Notes: generated from the letters alone by a model not told the origin. A DNA stretch of 30,125 bases from W11650 sp041844915 (GCA_041844915.1 JBGZBY010000005.1:1-30125), one strand, 5' to 3'; positions 6,158 to 14,709 are shown, numbered from the stretch's first letter. Made by a program: numbers and translations.

Positions 6158-7705
6158 ATGCCAAAAAAACAAATTGCGGCAATTGACGTGGGTTCTCATT
6201 CAATTCAAATGACGGTTGGAGAGATAAATCGCAAGGGGGAGTACCGAGAACTGGATTATTTTTATAAGACGACGGCACTGGGACGCGACACCTTTAATGA
6301 TGGAAAAATCAGCTTTGAATCAGTTGATAAATTATCCGAGTTGCTGGAGGTGTTTGCTCAAGTAATCAAGGATTATCAAGTTTCGCATTATAAGGTGGTG
6401 GCGACCTCTGCTCTGCGTGAAGCAGGAAATAAAGATTATATTATTGATCAGATTAAGCAGAAAACTGGAATTCAGATTAATGTCATCAGCAATTCAGAGG
6501 AGCAGTTTTACCATTATCGGGCAATCAAATCGCGGATGAAACAAATAGAAAAGATATTGACCGAGAATACTCTGATGATCGCGCTGGGGGCGGGAAGCAT
6601 TCAAATCACGGCATATCATGACCAAACCCTTCATTCGACCCAGAATATCAAGATCGGAGCACTGCGTCTGCGTGAGGTTTTCGGCACCTTGGAAAATGAG
6701 CTTTTGGATTACCAGACGGTGGTTGAGGAATATATTAAGGCCAATTTGGACGCGATAGAAATTTTTCGGGAAAAGCTTCAATATAAGAATTTGATTGTAG
6801 TTGGCGGGGAGATTGAGCTTTTAAACCGAATTCAGCAGTCATTTTTTAAGAAAAACGAGGAGTGCTTTTCTGCCAAGGCCTTTCAAGAGCTGTTTCATTT
6901 TATTTTGAAAAAAAATGTGGAGGAACTGGCGAAAAACTATGAGATTCCCTACGAGCGAGCGGAGATTTTACATCCAATTTTTATGCTTCTGGGGAATGTG
7001 ATTCGGCAGATTGGCATCGAGCAGATTATATTGTCGAAGGCGGGCTTAAACGACGGCATTATCAGCGAGCTGCATGAGGAAATCTATTCGCTGACCAGTA
7101 AAACGACCTATGCCGAGGATATTCTGGAAAATGCCAGAGAGTTGGCAAGGCGCTTTTATTATCATGAAAGGCATCAAAAAACTTTGGAGGAATACGCTAC
7201 CTTTATTTTCCAAAAGACCAAGAGAGTACATGGAATGAATGAAGAGGAACTGCTCCTGCGAGCATCGATTATTTTGCAGGATGTAGGGAGGTCAATTGAT
7301 CAAAGCAATCATGCAGCACATTCTTATCATATTATTAAGGCACTGGAGATATTGGGTCTGTCCGAGAGAGAGGTAAATATTATTGCACATGTTGCTGCCA
7401 ATCATACGGACAGTAGATTTAAGCATTCCGATACCGCTTACCGGAACCTGCCGCAGAAGGACAGAATATTAATCTCCAAGCTGACGGCGCTGATCGGGCT
7501 GGCCAATGCGCTGGATAAATCGCATCAGGGCAAATATAGGCTGCAATCTGTTAATATTAAAAACAAAGATTTAGTGATAACCGCTGCGACACCATTTTTG
7601 ACCAATACGACACTAGAGGAATGGAGCTTTCAAGGGAAGGCCAGATTTTTTAAAGAGGTGTTCGGTATTATGCCGGTGTTGAAGATTAAGAAGGAGTATC
7701 AGTAA
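6158..7705 (+). CDS. Ppx/GppA-family protein with C-terminal HD-like domain, active site altered
   Basis: A 515-residue protein with the Ppx/GppA actin-like fold followed by an HD-type helical domain. Active members hydrolyse polyphosphate or pppGpp. Recognisable family blocks are AAIDVGSHSIQ (7-17), VVATSALREAGN (80-91), INVISNSEEQ (107-116), LMIALGAGSIQI (139-150) and IKIGALRLREVF (164-175). Several key positions deviate: the usual DIGGGS motif, whose Asp is catalytic in E. coli Ppx, reads ALGAGS with Ala142, and the later GGT reads GGE. In the HD domain the expected HD pair is Gln374-Asp375 (LQDVGR). It may be a regulatory or weakened enzyme. It shares its last base with the ppk1 start (TAATG), so the two should be coupled. 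Confidence 0.85.
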   Translation: MPKKQIAAIDVGSHSIQMTVGEINRKGEYRELDYFYKTTALGRDTFNDGKISFESVDKLSELLEVFAQVIKDYQVSHYKVVATSALREAGNKDYIIDQIKQKTGIQINVISNSEEQFYHYRAIKSRMKQIEKILTENTLMIALGAGSIQITAYHDQTLHSTQNIKIGALRLREVFGTLENELLDYQTVVEEYIKANLDAIEIFREKLQYKNLIVVGGEIELLNRIQQSFFKKNEECFSAKAFQELFHFILKKNVEELAKNYEIPYERAEILHPIFMLLGNVIRQIGIEQIILSKAGLNDGIISELHEEIYSLTSKTTYAEDILENARELARRFYYHERHQKTLEEYATFIFQKTKRVHGMNEEELLLRASIILQDVGRSIDQSNHAAHSYHIIKALEILGLSEREVNIIAHVAANHTDSRFKHSDTAYRNLPQKDRILISKLTALIGLANALDKSHQGKYRLQSVNIKNKDLVITAATPFLTNTTLEEWSFQGKARFFKEVFGIMPVLKIKKEYQ

Positions 7706-9858
7706 TGGCGCAGAAGGAAAAACAAGAGGCGAATTTGTTAAATCCAGAGTATTACGAAAATAGGGAATTAAGCTGGTTGGAATTTAATCAAAGAGTATTG
7801 GAGGAAGCAGAAAATCCGGAAAACCCTTTATTTGAAAGACTGAAATTTTTGTCGATCGTCAGCTCCAATCTGGACGAATTTTTTATGGTGCGGGTGGCCT
7901 CGCTTAAAGAGCAGGTCAATGCCGGATATACAAAGGAGGATTTCGCTGGCTTTACTCCCAAGGGACAGCTGAAGGCGATTTCCGTGCGGACGCATGCCAT
8001 GGTGGAGGAACAGGTGCAGCATTTTAAGCGGGGGATTTTGCCGCAGCTGCGGAAAAAGAAGATTTTTCTGCATTCCGAGCTGCCGAAGCTGACGGATACG
8101 CAGAGAATTTTTGTTGAGCAGTATTTTAACGATGTGCTGTATCCGATTCTTACCCCGATGGGTGTGGATTCCTCGCGGCCATTTCCTTTGATTATGAATA
8201 AAACGCTGAATATTGGTGTAATTGTGCAAAACAAAGGGAAAGAAGAATTTGCTACAATTCAGGTACCGTCGATTATCGACCGGATTTTAAAGATTCCCTC
8301 GGCCGAGGAGGGAAGCCATGAATTTGTGTATTTGGAGGATATTATTGTCGAGTATATAGATCAGCTCTTTGTAGGCAGGAAGGTGCTGGCCTTTGGAGAA
8401 TACCGCATCACCCGAAATTCCGATTTGCTGATTGACGAGGAAGAAGCAGAGGATTTATTACTGGAAATTGAAAAGTCAATCCAAAAGCGAAAGTGGGGAC
8501 AGGCGATTCGGTTGGAGCTGAAAAAAAATATTGATCCGCGGATTGTGGAGCATTTGCAGAGAGCGTTGGAGATTCATGGCAAGGATGTCTATGAGATCGA
8601 CGGACCGCTGGATTTTACCTTTTTGATGAAATTTTATAATCACGAATGCGGCAGCGATATGAAATATGCAGCCTTTACGCCATGCCAGCCTTGGAATTTG
8701 CTGGGTAAGGAAGATATTTTTGCTGAAATCAGAGAAAGAGATATTTTGCTACATCATCCTTTTGAGAGCTTTCAGCCGGTGGTTGATTTTGTTAAAACGG
8801 CGGCAGAAGATCCGCAGGTATTGGCGATTAAGCAGACTCTCTATCGGGTCAGCGGAAAATCTCCGATTATTCAGGCTCTGGCAAAAGCGGCGCAGGCAGG
8901 CAAGCAGGTTACGGTTCTGGTGGAATTGAAGGCTCGATTTGACGAGGAAAACAATATCCAATGGGCGAGAAGCTTGGAAAGAGCGGGCTGCCATGTTATT
9001 TACGGCTTGGTCGGTTTAAAGACACATAGTAAAATTACGCTGGTGGTACGGCAGGAGGAGGATGGAATTCGGCGCTATGTTCATTTGGGAACCGGCAATT
9101 ATAATGATGTTACCGCCAGATTTTATACGGATATGGGGCTTTTGACCTGTAACGAGCGAATTGGAGCGGACGCGTCGGCGGTCTTTAATGCTTTATCCGG
9201 TTATTCGGAGCCGCCAAAGCTCCATAAGCTGACAATGGCGCCGACTGGTTTAAGGGATAAGTTTTATAGCCTGATTCGGCGAGAAGCGGAACATGCGAAA
9301 AAAGGTAGAGCGGCCAAAATGATTTGTAAAATGAATTCTCTCTGTGATTTTGGTATTATGCAGGAAATTTATAAGGCAGCGATGGCGGGAGTCAAGATTG
9401 AACTGATTGTTCGCGGAATTTGCGGCATCATTCCGGATATTCCGGGGCTTAGTGAAAATATTACAATTCGTTCGATTGTCGGAAAGTATTTGGAGCATAG
9501 CCGAATTTATTATTTTTACAACGACGGCAGGGAAGAAATTTATTTATCCAGCGCCGACTTTATGCCGCGCAATTTAGACCGGAGAGTAGAGCTGCTTTTT
9601 CCGATTGAAGATGAAAAGATTAAGGAAAGATTGCTGGATATTTTGGGGGTCGTCTTAAAGGATACGGTCAAAGCCAAATTAAAAACAAGAGAAAAACAGT
9701 ATCATGCCATTGACCGGCGGGGAAAAGAGGTTTTAAATTCGCAGAGTAAATTTGAGGAAAGAGCCAAGGAAAGAGCGAAAAAATTTGAAGAAAACCGGCA
9801 TGCAGATATTTTTGTTCCAATTATGGGGCAAAATGAAGAAATTGAAATTAAGGATTAA
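7705..9858 (+). CDS. ppk1: Polyphosphate kinase 1
   Basis: A 717-residue cytoplasmic or membrane-associated enzyme, full length for the family. It reversibly transfers the gamma phosphate of ATP onto a growing polyphosphate chain. The N-terminal domain begins with the typical YYENRELSWLEFNQRVLEEA. The autophosphorylated histidine is His460 in YVHLGTGNYN (E. coli His435 equivalent). The second conserved histidine is His598 in YLEHSRIYYF, followed by SSADFMPRNLDRRVELLFPI. A Lys/Glu-rich tail follows the catalytic C-terminal domains. All catalytic motifs look intact, in contrast to the upstream Ppx-like protein. The ATG overlaps the ppx stop codon by one base. Confidence 0.97.
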   Translation: MAQKEKQEANLLNPEYYENRELSWLEFNQRVLEEAENPENPLFERLKFLSIVSSNLDEFFMVRVASLKEQVNAGYTKEDFAGFTPKGQLKAISVRTHAMVEEQVQHFKRGILPQLRKKKIFLHSELPKLTDTQRIFVEQYFNDVLYPILTPMGVDSSRPFPLIMNKTLNIGVIVQNKGKEEFATIQVPSIIDRILKIPSAEEGSHEFVYLEDIIVEYIDQLFVGRKVLAFGEYRITRNSDLLIDEEEAEDLLLEIEKSIQKRKWGQAIRLELKKNIDPRIVEHLQRALEIHGKDVYEIDGPLDFTFLMKFYNHECGSDMKYAAFTPCQPWNLLGKEDIFAEIRERDILLHHPFESFQPVVDFVKTAAEDPQVLAIKQTLYRVSGKSPIIQALAKAAQAGKQVTVLVELKARFDEENNIQWARSLERAGCHVIYGLVGLKTHSKITLVVRQEEDGIRRYVHLGTGNYNDVTARFYTDMGLLTCNERIGADASAVFNALSGYSEPPKLHKLTMAPTGLRDKFYSLIRREAEHAKKGRAAKMICKMNSLCDFGIMQEIYKAAMAGVKIELIVRGICGIIPDIPGLSENITIRSIVGKYLEHSRIYYFYNDGREEIYLSSADFMPRNLDRRVELLFPIEDEKIKERLLDILGVVLKDTVKAKLKTREKQYHAIDRRGKEVLNSQSKFEERAKERAKKFEENRHADIFVPIMGQNEEIEIKD

Positions 9859-9954
9859 AAGAACGGAGAGAAAGGAATTTGAAGAAAATACCGGGGAAAA
9901 TTATTTTTGATAACTAAAAAATTCACAAATACAAGATAAAAAGAGAGAAAGTAT

Positions 9955-10059
9955 ATGAGAGATTTAAGCAAATATAAGGAAATCATTTTGTGGGGAGCTT
10001 GTGAGGGAGGAGCTCAAAAAGGTGCGGAAGCTACATTTTATTCGCGACATGAAAAATAA
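9955..10059 (+). CDS. Small open reading frame or gene relic
   Basis: A 34-residue frame begins MRDLSKYKEIILWGACEGG and ends at 10059. The preceding GAGAGAAAG gives a moderate ribosome-binding site. The beginning resembles the first beta-strand and glycine turn of Rossmann-type nucleotide-binding proteins, so it may be the truncated front of a larger lost gene rather than a working small protein. No family is recognised. Confidence 0.3.
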   Translation: MRDLSKYKEIILWGACEGGAQKGAEATFYSRHEK

Positions 10060-10106
10060 AAATTTGATTAGAAGCAGAAGATAGTCTACTCAAACCTTAT
10101 TTTTTG

Positions 10107-10115
10107 TGGTATGAT
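10107..10115 (+). promoter_or_regulatory. Extended -10 promoter for the LCP genes
   Basis: TGG-TATGAT at 10107-10115 is an extended -10 element (TGn plus a 5/6 hexamer). There is no good -35 at the usual distance. The predicted leader is about 145 bases, long enough for RNA-level control. Confidence 0.45.
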
Positions 10116-10148
10116 ATTCCAAGCAAAAGCAGAGTTGTATCGGAAAAG

Positions 10149-10176
10149 GCCAGACACCCTCCTTTGGGTGAGAGGC
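10149..10176 (+). other. Hairpin in the leader of the LCP genes
   Basis: CACCC (10155-10159) pairs with GGGTG (10166-10170). Outer GCC and GGC extend it across a symmetric AGA/AGA internal loop. It matches no riboswitch class I can recognise and is about 90 bases before the start codon. Confidence 0.4.
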
Positions 10177-10266
10177 TGATGAGGGTGGAATGCGGGAGCT
10201 TTGGCGAAGCGTTAGGTCTTATCGGTAAGGAAATGGCGAAGAAAAAATAGGAGCGTTTTTAGAAAA

Positions 10267-11319
10267 ATGGGTAAGCAAAGTAAAATATTGATAGTGCTGT
10301 GCAGTTTGATTGTAGTTCTGCTGGTCGGCAGCTATGTCTTGTTGCAAATGACAGAAAGCAGGAAACAGGAAAATCAAACGACAGTGAAGGAACCTGAGCA
10401 AGACAACAAAGAAACAGAGGAATTGCCGCCGGAAGTGGAACCAGTTCCGGAGTCCAAAACCGGACTAATGATAGGCTTCGACCAGTCAAACAAGCTGACA
10501 GATGTGCTGATGGTCGGGCATGTTGATACAAAGCAAAATAAAATTAAAGTAGTTTCAGTACCTCGAGATTTTTTTATTGATTTTAGTCAGGAACCTTTTC
10601 GGAGTATAAAAAAAGCAAATCCTCGCAATAAAATTGGATATTGCCGGATTAATGAAATATATATCAATATGGGATCCAGTGAGGAAGGGCTTGAAACCTT
10701 AAAGCAGGTGGTTGAGGCGCTGACGGGATTGACCATTGATTACATGGCGACGATCAATGTCAACGGCTTTAAGGAAGTGGTGGATATTGTTGGTGGTGTG
10801 GAGTTTAATGTGCCGGAGCGCATGTATAAAATGGATCCCTATCAAAATCCTCCACTTAGAATCGACTTGCAGCCAGGCTGGCAGCTTTTGGACGGAGAAA
10901 AGGCACAAGGGTTGGTACGCTATCGGGGCTATCGGCTGGGAGATTTTCAGAGGATAAAGATGCAGCAGGAATTTGTAACAGCACTGTTTCAAAAAATTAC
11001 TGCCAGCAGTACAGAGCAGATGACTGATCTGGTAAAGCAGATATTTAAAATGTTTCAGGCGGATTTTGGTATTGTTGAAATCATGGATTATTTGAATTAT
11101 TTTCTGGATAAGGATATCAGCCAGATACTGAGTTCTGCCAATATGATCACACTGGAGGGCTACGGCGATAGCGTCAACGGAGCGTCGATTCTTCGCTTTG
11201 ATCTGGATAAGAATCAGGAGCTGGTTAGGGCGCTGATGGAAGGAACGGAGGAGGACAGTGAGGCGCAGGGAACGGAAGCGTCAGACAACCAGGAGAATTC
11301 AAGCGTGGAAAAGAGGTGA
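10267..11319 (+). CDS. LytR-CpsA-Psr (LCP) family protein, first copy
   Basis: A 350-residue protein anchored by one N-terminal transmembrane helix (residues ~7-28), with its catalytic domain outside the cell. LCP enzymes transfer lipid-linked glycopolymers such as teichoic acids or capsule onto peptidoglycan. Visible LCP residues are Asp79 (LTDVLMV), Arg100-Asp101 (VPRD), and Arg218/Arg220 in RYR followed by GDFQRIKMQQ. The Arg normally preceding the Asp (RSD) is Leu here, and the RQQ motif reads MQQ. A low-complexity acidic linker (35-60) and an acidic tail flank the domain. The ATG has AGGAG 13 bases upstream, slightly long. The second LCP gene begins immediately after it. Confidence 0.9.
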   Translation: MGKQSKILIVLCSLIVVLLVGSYVLLQMTESRKQENQTTVKEPEQDNKETEELPPEVEPVPESKTGLMIGFDQSNKLTDVLMVGHVDTKQNKIKVVSVPRDFFIDFSQEPFRSIKKANPRNKIGYCRINEIYINMGSSEEGLETLKQVVEALTGLTIDYMATINVNGFKEVVDIVGGVEFNVPERMYKMDPYQNPPLRIDLQPGWQLLDGEKAQGLVRYRGYRLGDFQRIKMQQEFVTALFQKITASSTEQMTDLVKQIFKMFQADFGIVEIMDYLNYFLDKDISQILSSANMITLEGYGDSVNGASILRFDLDKNQELVRALMEGTEEDSEAQGTEASDNQENSSVEKR

Positions 11320-11324
11320 GGTCG

Positions 11325-12707
11325 GTGGCAAATAAAAATAAAGTGCGCAGAAACAAGTTTTTTCGGGTGTTTATCATGTCATTTGCTGCCTTTTCGGTGG
11401 TGGTGGCATTAGCGACGACTGTCTATGTGCTGGTTGCCAAGAATAACCTGCTAAGCAAGGTTTTGCAAAATCCCGTGCTGAAAAATGAAAATGCAAAAAC
11501 CTCGGCAAAGGATAAGGCGTTTACGGTGATCGCTCTGTTTGGGGTTGACCAAATGGGCTCTTATCGAACCGATGTCAATATGCTGGTTTTTTTCAACCAT
11601 AAAAATCAAGAGATCAATGTAGTTTCCGTGCCGCGGGATACCAAGTTCAACTGGCCGGAGGAGCTTTATACTGAAATATCCGCCAAGCGCAAGGATGTTC
11701 CGAAGATTATTCCGATCAATGAGGTGCCGGCGTATGTTGCTGCCGATATTCGCAATGAGGCTTCAGTTAAGGTATTGGAAAATGCTTTTCATATGAACAT
11801 TGATTATTATGTTAATATGGATTTGGCGGCGTTTAAGTATATTGTCGATTTGGTTGGGCCAATTTCCTTTGAAGTGCCTGTGGATATGAAGCATTCCGAT
11901 CCGGCGCAGAATCTGGAGATCAATTTAAGCAAGGGGCTTCAGGAGCTGAATGGAGAAAAGGCGGAGCAGCTGATTCGCTATCGCGGCTATCCGGATGCCG
12001 ATTTAGGCAGGATAAAGACACAGCAGGCTTTTTTGAAGGCCTTTGTCGAACAGCTTTTAAAGCCGGAAAACAAGGTGAATCTGCCGGGAATTATAAAGGG
12101 AGTATACCCGTATATTCAAACGGACTTTACGGATGCTGCCGACTATTTGGTCTATCTGGATCAGATCAGCACAGATAAGCTGCTGACGACTACACTGCCG
12201 GGTAATCCGACCGAAGATAAAAAATATGCATATGATTCGGCGGGGGCCAAGAAATTGTTTGAAGCAATCCTGACCACTAAAACCCTAGCAGCGGTTCAGG
12301 AAATAGCCGAGGCATCGGGAACGACAGGTACTGTGCAGAGTGGAGAGGTCACGACGGAGCCGACGACAGAAAAACAGACAGGCGAATCGGCCGAGTCGAG
12401 CAGCGGTGTTCAGGTTCAAGAGGTGTATGATGTTAAGATTATGCCGATAGGAGTGTATAATGGCACAGATATCAGCGGTCTGGCGGCTAAAACAAAGCAA
12501 AAGCTGGAAACGGGCGGCTATCGGGTGGTGAAGGTTGGGAATTATCAGACCAAACCGGTAGAAAAGACCATGATAAAGGTATATGCGCAGCCGATTGGAG
12601 ATGAGCTTTTGCCTTATTTTGAAGGAGCGATTGTTCAGGTGGATGAAGCCTTAAAGGGCAAAGAGGAAGAAATTGTTATTATCTTGGGCTTGACAGAAAA
12701 GAAATAG
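11325..12707 (+). CDS. LytR-CpsA-Psr (LCP) family protein with LytR_C domain, second copy
   Basis: A protein of about 460 residues: a basic N-terminus, one transmembrane helix (~14-38), an extracellular LCP domain (~60-290) and a C-terminal LytR_C domain. LCP residues include YRTDVNML, VPRDTKF, and RYRGYPDADLGRIKTQQ. A Thr/Glu/Ser-rich linker (~320-365) leads to the LytR_C domain, with VYNGTDISGLAAKTKQKL and GGYRVVKVGNY, thought to bind cell-wall material. The start is set at GTG 11325 because GAGGT lies 7 bases upstream. A GTG at 11316, overlapping the previous stop in GTGA, is the alternative. The two LCP copies are divergent tandem paralogues and probably attach one or more wall glycopolymers. 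Confidence 0.9.
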   Translation: MANKNKVRRNKFFRVFIMSFAAFSVVVALATTVYVLVAKNNLLSKVLQNPVLKNENAKTSAKDKAFTVIALFGVDQMGSYRTDVNMLVFFNHKNQEINVVSVPRDTKFNWPEELYTEISAKRKDVPKIIPINEVPAYVAADIRNEASVKVLENAFHMNIDYYVNMDLAAFKYIVDLVGPISFEVPVDMKHSDPAQNLEINLSKGLQELNGEKAEQLIRYRGYPDADLGRIKTQQAFLKAFVEQLLKPENKVNLPGIIKGVYPYIQTDFTDAADYLVYLDQISTDKLLTTTLPGNPTEDKKYAYDSAGAKKLFEAILTTKTLAAVQEIAEASGTTGTVQSGEVTTEPTTEKQTGESAESSSGVQVQEVYDVKIMPIGVYNGTDISGLAAKTKQKLETGGYRVVKVGNYQTKPVEKTMIKVYAQPIGDELLPYFEGAIVQVDEALKGKEEEIVIILGLTEKK

Positions 12708-12847
12708 CAGCTTTGCTGATGGCGGGCGAGGAAGCCCCTTCTCTTATGAAATAAAATTTCGATTTTGCTGGCAGGCAGTGTGATTCCGGCGTTTTCTTTG
12801 AGAAAATCGAGAGGGCATATTCAGCCGCAAAATCAATACAAATCAAA

Positions 12848-12872
12848 ATGACCCTATCAGCGATAGGGTCAT
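12848..12872. promoter_or_regulatory. Perfect 25-base palindrome, resembling a tet operator
   Basis: ATGACCCTATC and GATAGGGTCAT are exact inverted 11-base arms around AGC. The core CCCTATCAGCGATAGGG is very close to the classical tetO core CCCTATCAGTGATAG. No TetR-type gene lies in the window. On the minus strand the palindrome is followed by a short T-rich stretch, so a terminator role is possible. It lies between the second LCP gene and the glycosyltransferase gene. Confidence 0.55.
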
Positions 12873-12976
12873 CTTGCGTCAAGCCTTTGGCGCAGCGATT
12901 GAAGCAGCGAGAGGGATTTCTCAAAGGAAGAAAGCTGGCGAAGGCAAACAAAAGCTTTATGAAAACGGAGGCAGCA

Positions 12977-13717
12977 ATGCAGCAGAAAAGCGATATGAAA
13001 AAAATAGACGTTTTAGGCGTGCAAATAGACGACTTAACAATGGATCAGGCGGTGATGACAGTTCGCAAATGGCTGAAAGAAGAGCGGAAAAGAATGATTT
13101 TTACAGTGAATCCGGAAATTATTATGCTGGCCAAGGAGGATGACAGTTTTCGCCGCCTCTTAAACCGGGCGGATATGGTTACGGCGGACGGAATTGGTGT
13201 GGTTATGGCGGCAAAGGAGCTGGGTACGCCCTTGCCGGAAAGAGTTGCCGGCTATGATCTACAGCTTCGTCTGTTTGCAGAAGCCGACGCCAGCTTTTAT
13301 TTTTTAGGAGCAGCGGAGGGAGTGGCAGCGGAAGCGGCTCAGAGGATCATGGAAAAATATCCCAAGACCAAGGTATTGGGCAGCCGGAACGGCTATTTTA
13401 AAAGCGCCGACGAGGTTGCTGGGGAGATTAACCGCTGTGCACCGGATGTGCTTTTGGTCGGGCTGGGGGCAAAAAAGCAGGAGGAATTTATTGACAGATA
13501 TAAGGATGGACTGAACGCTAGGGTCTTTATCGGGGTGGGCGGTTCCTTTGACGGCTTTTCCGGAAGGGTCAGGCGAGCGCCGCAATTTTTTATTCGTCTG
13601 CACTTGGAATGGTTCTATCGTTTGCTTAAACAGCCGAGCCGCTGGAAGCGAATGCTTAAGCTGCCGCTTTTTTTGCTGGAGGTAAAAAAATACAAAAAAT
13701 CCAATAAGGAGCGTTAA
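12977..13717 (+). CDS. WecG/TagA/CpsF-family glycosyltransferase
   Basis: A 246-residue membrane-associated glycosyltransferase. In Gram-positives TagA adds N-acetylmannosamine to lipid-linked GlcNAc, the second step of wall teichoic acid linkage-unit synthesis; WecG and CpsF relatives act on other polymers. Family motifs are FTVNPEIIMLA (Thr43, Asn45), MVTADGIGVV (Asp71, the proposed catalytic base), ERVAGYDL, and GVGGSFDGFSGRVRRAP. The basic C-terminal helices (FYRLLKQPSRWKRMLKL) fit membrane attachment. The start at 12977 has GGAG 6 bases upstream; an earlier in-frame ATG at 12848 lies inside the palindrome and lacks such a site. It is next to two LCP ligases, which would attach the finished polymer. 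Confidence 0.9.
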   Translation: MQQKSDMKKIDVLGVQIDDLTMDQAVMTVRKWLKEERKRMIFTVNPEIIMLAKEDDSFRRLLNRADMVTADGIGVVMAAKELGTPLPERVAGYDLQLRLFAEADASFYFLGAAEGVAAEAAQRIMEKYPKTKVLGSRNGYFKSADEVAGEINRCAPDVLLVGLGAKKQEEFIDRYKDGLNARVFIGVGGSFDGFSGRVRRAPQFFIRLHLEWFYRLLKQPSRWKRMLKLPLFLLEVKKYKKSNKER

Positions 13718-13718
13718 C

Positions 13719-14642
13719 ATGTTAAAATGGAAGCAGAAATATAAGGTGTTAGATTATGGCTTGATCATTGTCGGAACAACCTTGCTGGCGATTGCAATCA
13801 ATGTATATTTTGAAGCCATGGGGCTGGTTACGGGTGGCGTGACGGGGATTGCCATTATTATCAAAAATTTCAGCCATGGACTTTGGCCGGGAGGAATTCC
13901 CTTATCCATCAGCAATCTTTGCATCAATATTCCCTTGTTTTTGGTTGCGTTGGCGATCAAGGGCAAAGAATTCGGCGCCAAAAGCTTATTTGCTACCATT
14001 TATCTGTCGGTTGCCTTGGAATACACCAAATTTCTTCCTCAGCTGACGCATGATTTCTTTTTGGGGGCGGTGTTTGGCGGTGTGATTGGTGGGATAGGCA
14101 TTGGACTGGTGTTTGTGGCAAATTCCACTACCGGCGGAACTGATCTAGCCGGCAGCATTATGCATTACTTTTTTCCGGGGCTAAGCACAGCAAAATGGAT
14201 GCAGATCATAGACATTGCTATTATTGTAGCGGGCTTTGTGGTATTTGGCAGCGAGCGGGCGATGTATGCTATTATCAGCGTATATATTACCGCGCAAATC
14301 ATTGACGCGATGCTGGAGGGACTTAATTTTTCCAAAGCCGCCTTTATTATTTCGGATAAGTATGAGGAAATTGCCGAGACAATTATGAATAAAATAGAGC
14401 GTGGAGTGACCGCTCTGTACGGAGCTGGAAAATATACTGGAAATCAAAAGGAAATATTGCTTTGTGTAATGTCTAAGCGAGAAATTATTGCAGTCAGGGA
14501 AATTGTCAAACAAATTGATCGGCAGGCATTTATGATTGTAACCGATGCTAAGGAAGTATTCGGCGAGGGATTTATTGAAGATCCTGAATTGCAGCGGGCA
14601 AAGAAGAAGGCGGAGCAGCTGGAAAAGAGTAAAATTAACTAA
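13719..14642 (+). CDS. YitT family membrane protein (DUF161 + DUF2179)
   Basis: A 307-residue protein. The first ~200 residues contain five or six transmembrane helices, with glycine-rich turns GLVTGGVTGIAIIIKN and NSTTGGTDLAG typical of the YitT/DUF161 family. The cytoplasmic C-terminus carries a DUF2179 domain (about 215-285, including ITAQIID upstream, GVTALYGAGKYTGNQKEIL and AFMIVTDAKEVFGEGF). The transported substrate is unknown. The ATG is one base after the glycosyltransferase stop, and AAGGAG sits inside that gene's end, so the two are coupled. A terminator follows. Confidence 0.92.
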   Translation: MLKWKQKYKVLDYGLIIVGTTLLAIAINVYFEAMGLVTGGVTGIAIIIKNFSHGLWPGGIPLSISNLCINIPLFLVALAIKGKEFGAKSLFATIYLSVALEYTKFLPQLTHDFFLGAVFGGVIGGIGIGLVFVANSTTGGTDLAGSIMHYFFPGLSTAKWMQIIDIAIIVAGFVVFGSERAMYAIISVYITAQIIDAMLEGLNFSKAAFIISDKYEEIAETIMNKIERGVTALYGAGKYTGNQKEILLCVMSKREIIAVREIVKQIDRQAFMIVTDAKEVFGEGFIEDPELQRAKKKAEQLEKSKIN

Positions 14643-14678
14643 AAAATAAAAAAGTGTTCCGAGCGGCACGAAAAATTC

Positions 14679-14709
14679 AGCCGAAAGCATAAGGATTTGT
14701 CGGCTTTTT
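14679..14709 (+). terminator. Intrinsic terminator after the YitT gene
   Basis: AGCCGA (14679-14684) pairs with TCGGCT (14700-14705), followed by a run of T. It separates the envelope genes from the sugar ABC ATPase unit. Confidence 0.7.

Larger units (their letters stand above)
9859..10266 (+). other. Spacer between ppk1 and the LCP genes
   Basis: A 408-base stretch with no clear terminator after ppk1. It holds a 34-codon open frame, a candidate promoter at 10107-10115 and a hairpin leader at 10149-10176, listed separately. Confidence 0.5.

Noticed and set aside
10149..10250. Known riboswitch (fluoride, c-di-GMP, SAM, TPP, ykkC) before the LCP genes
   Set aside because: A GCTGATGAG string recalls a fluoride-switch element, but the other conserved parts of that and the other classes are absent.
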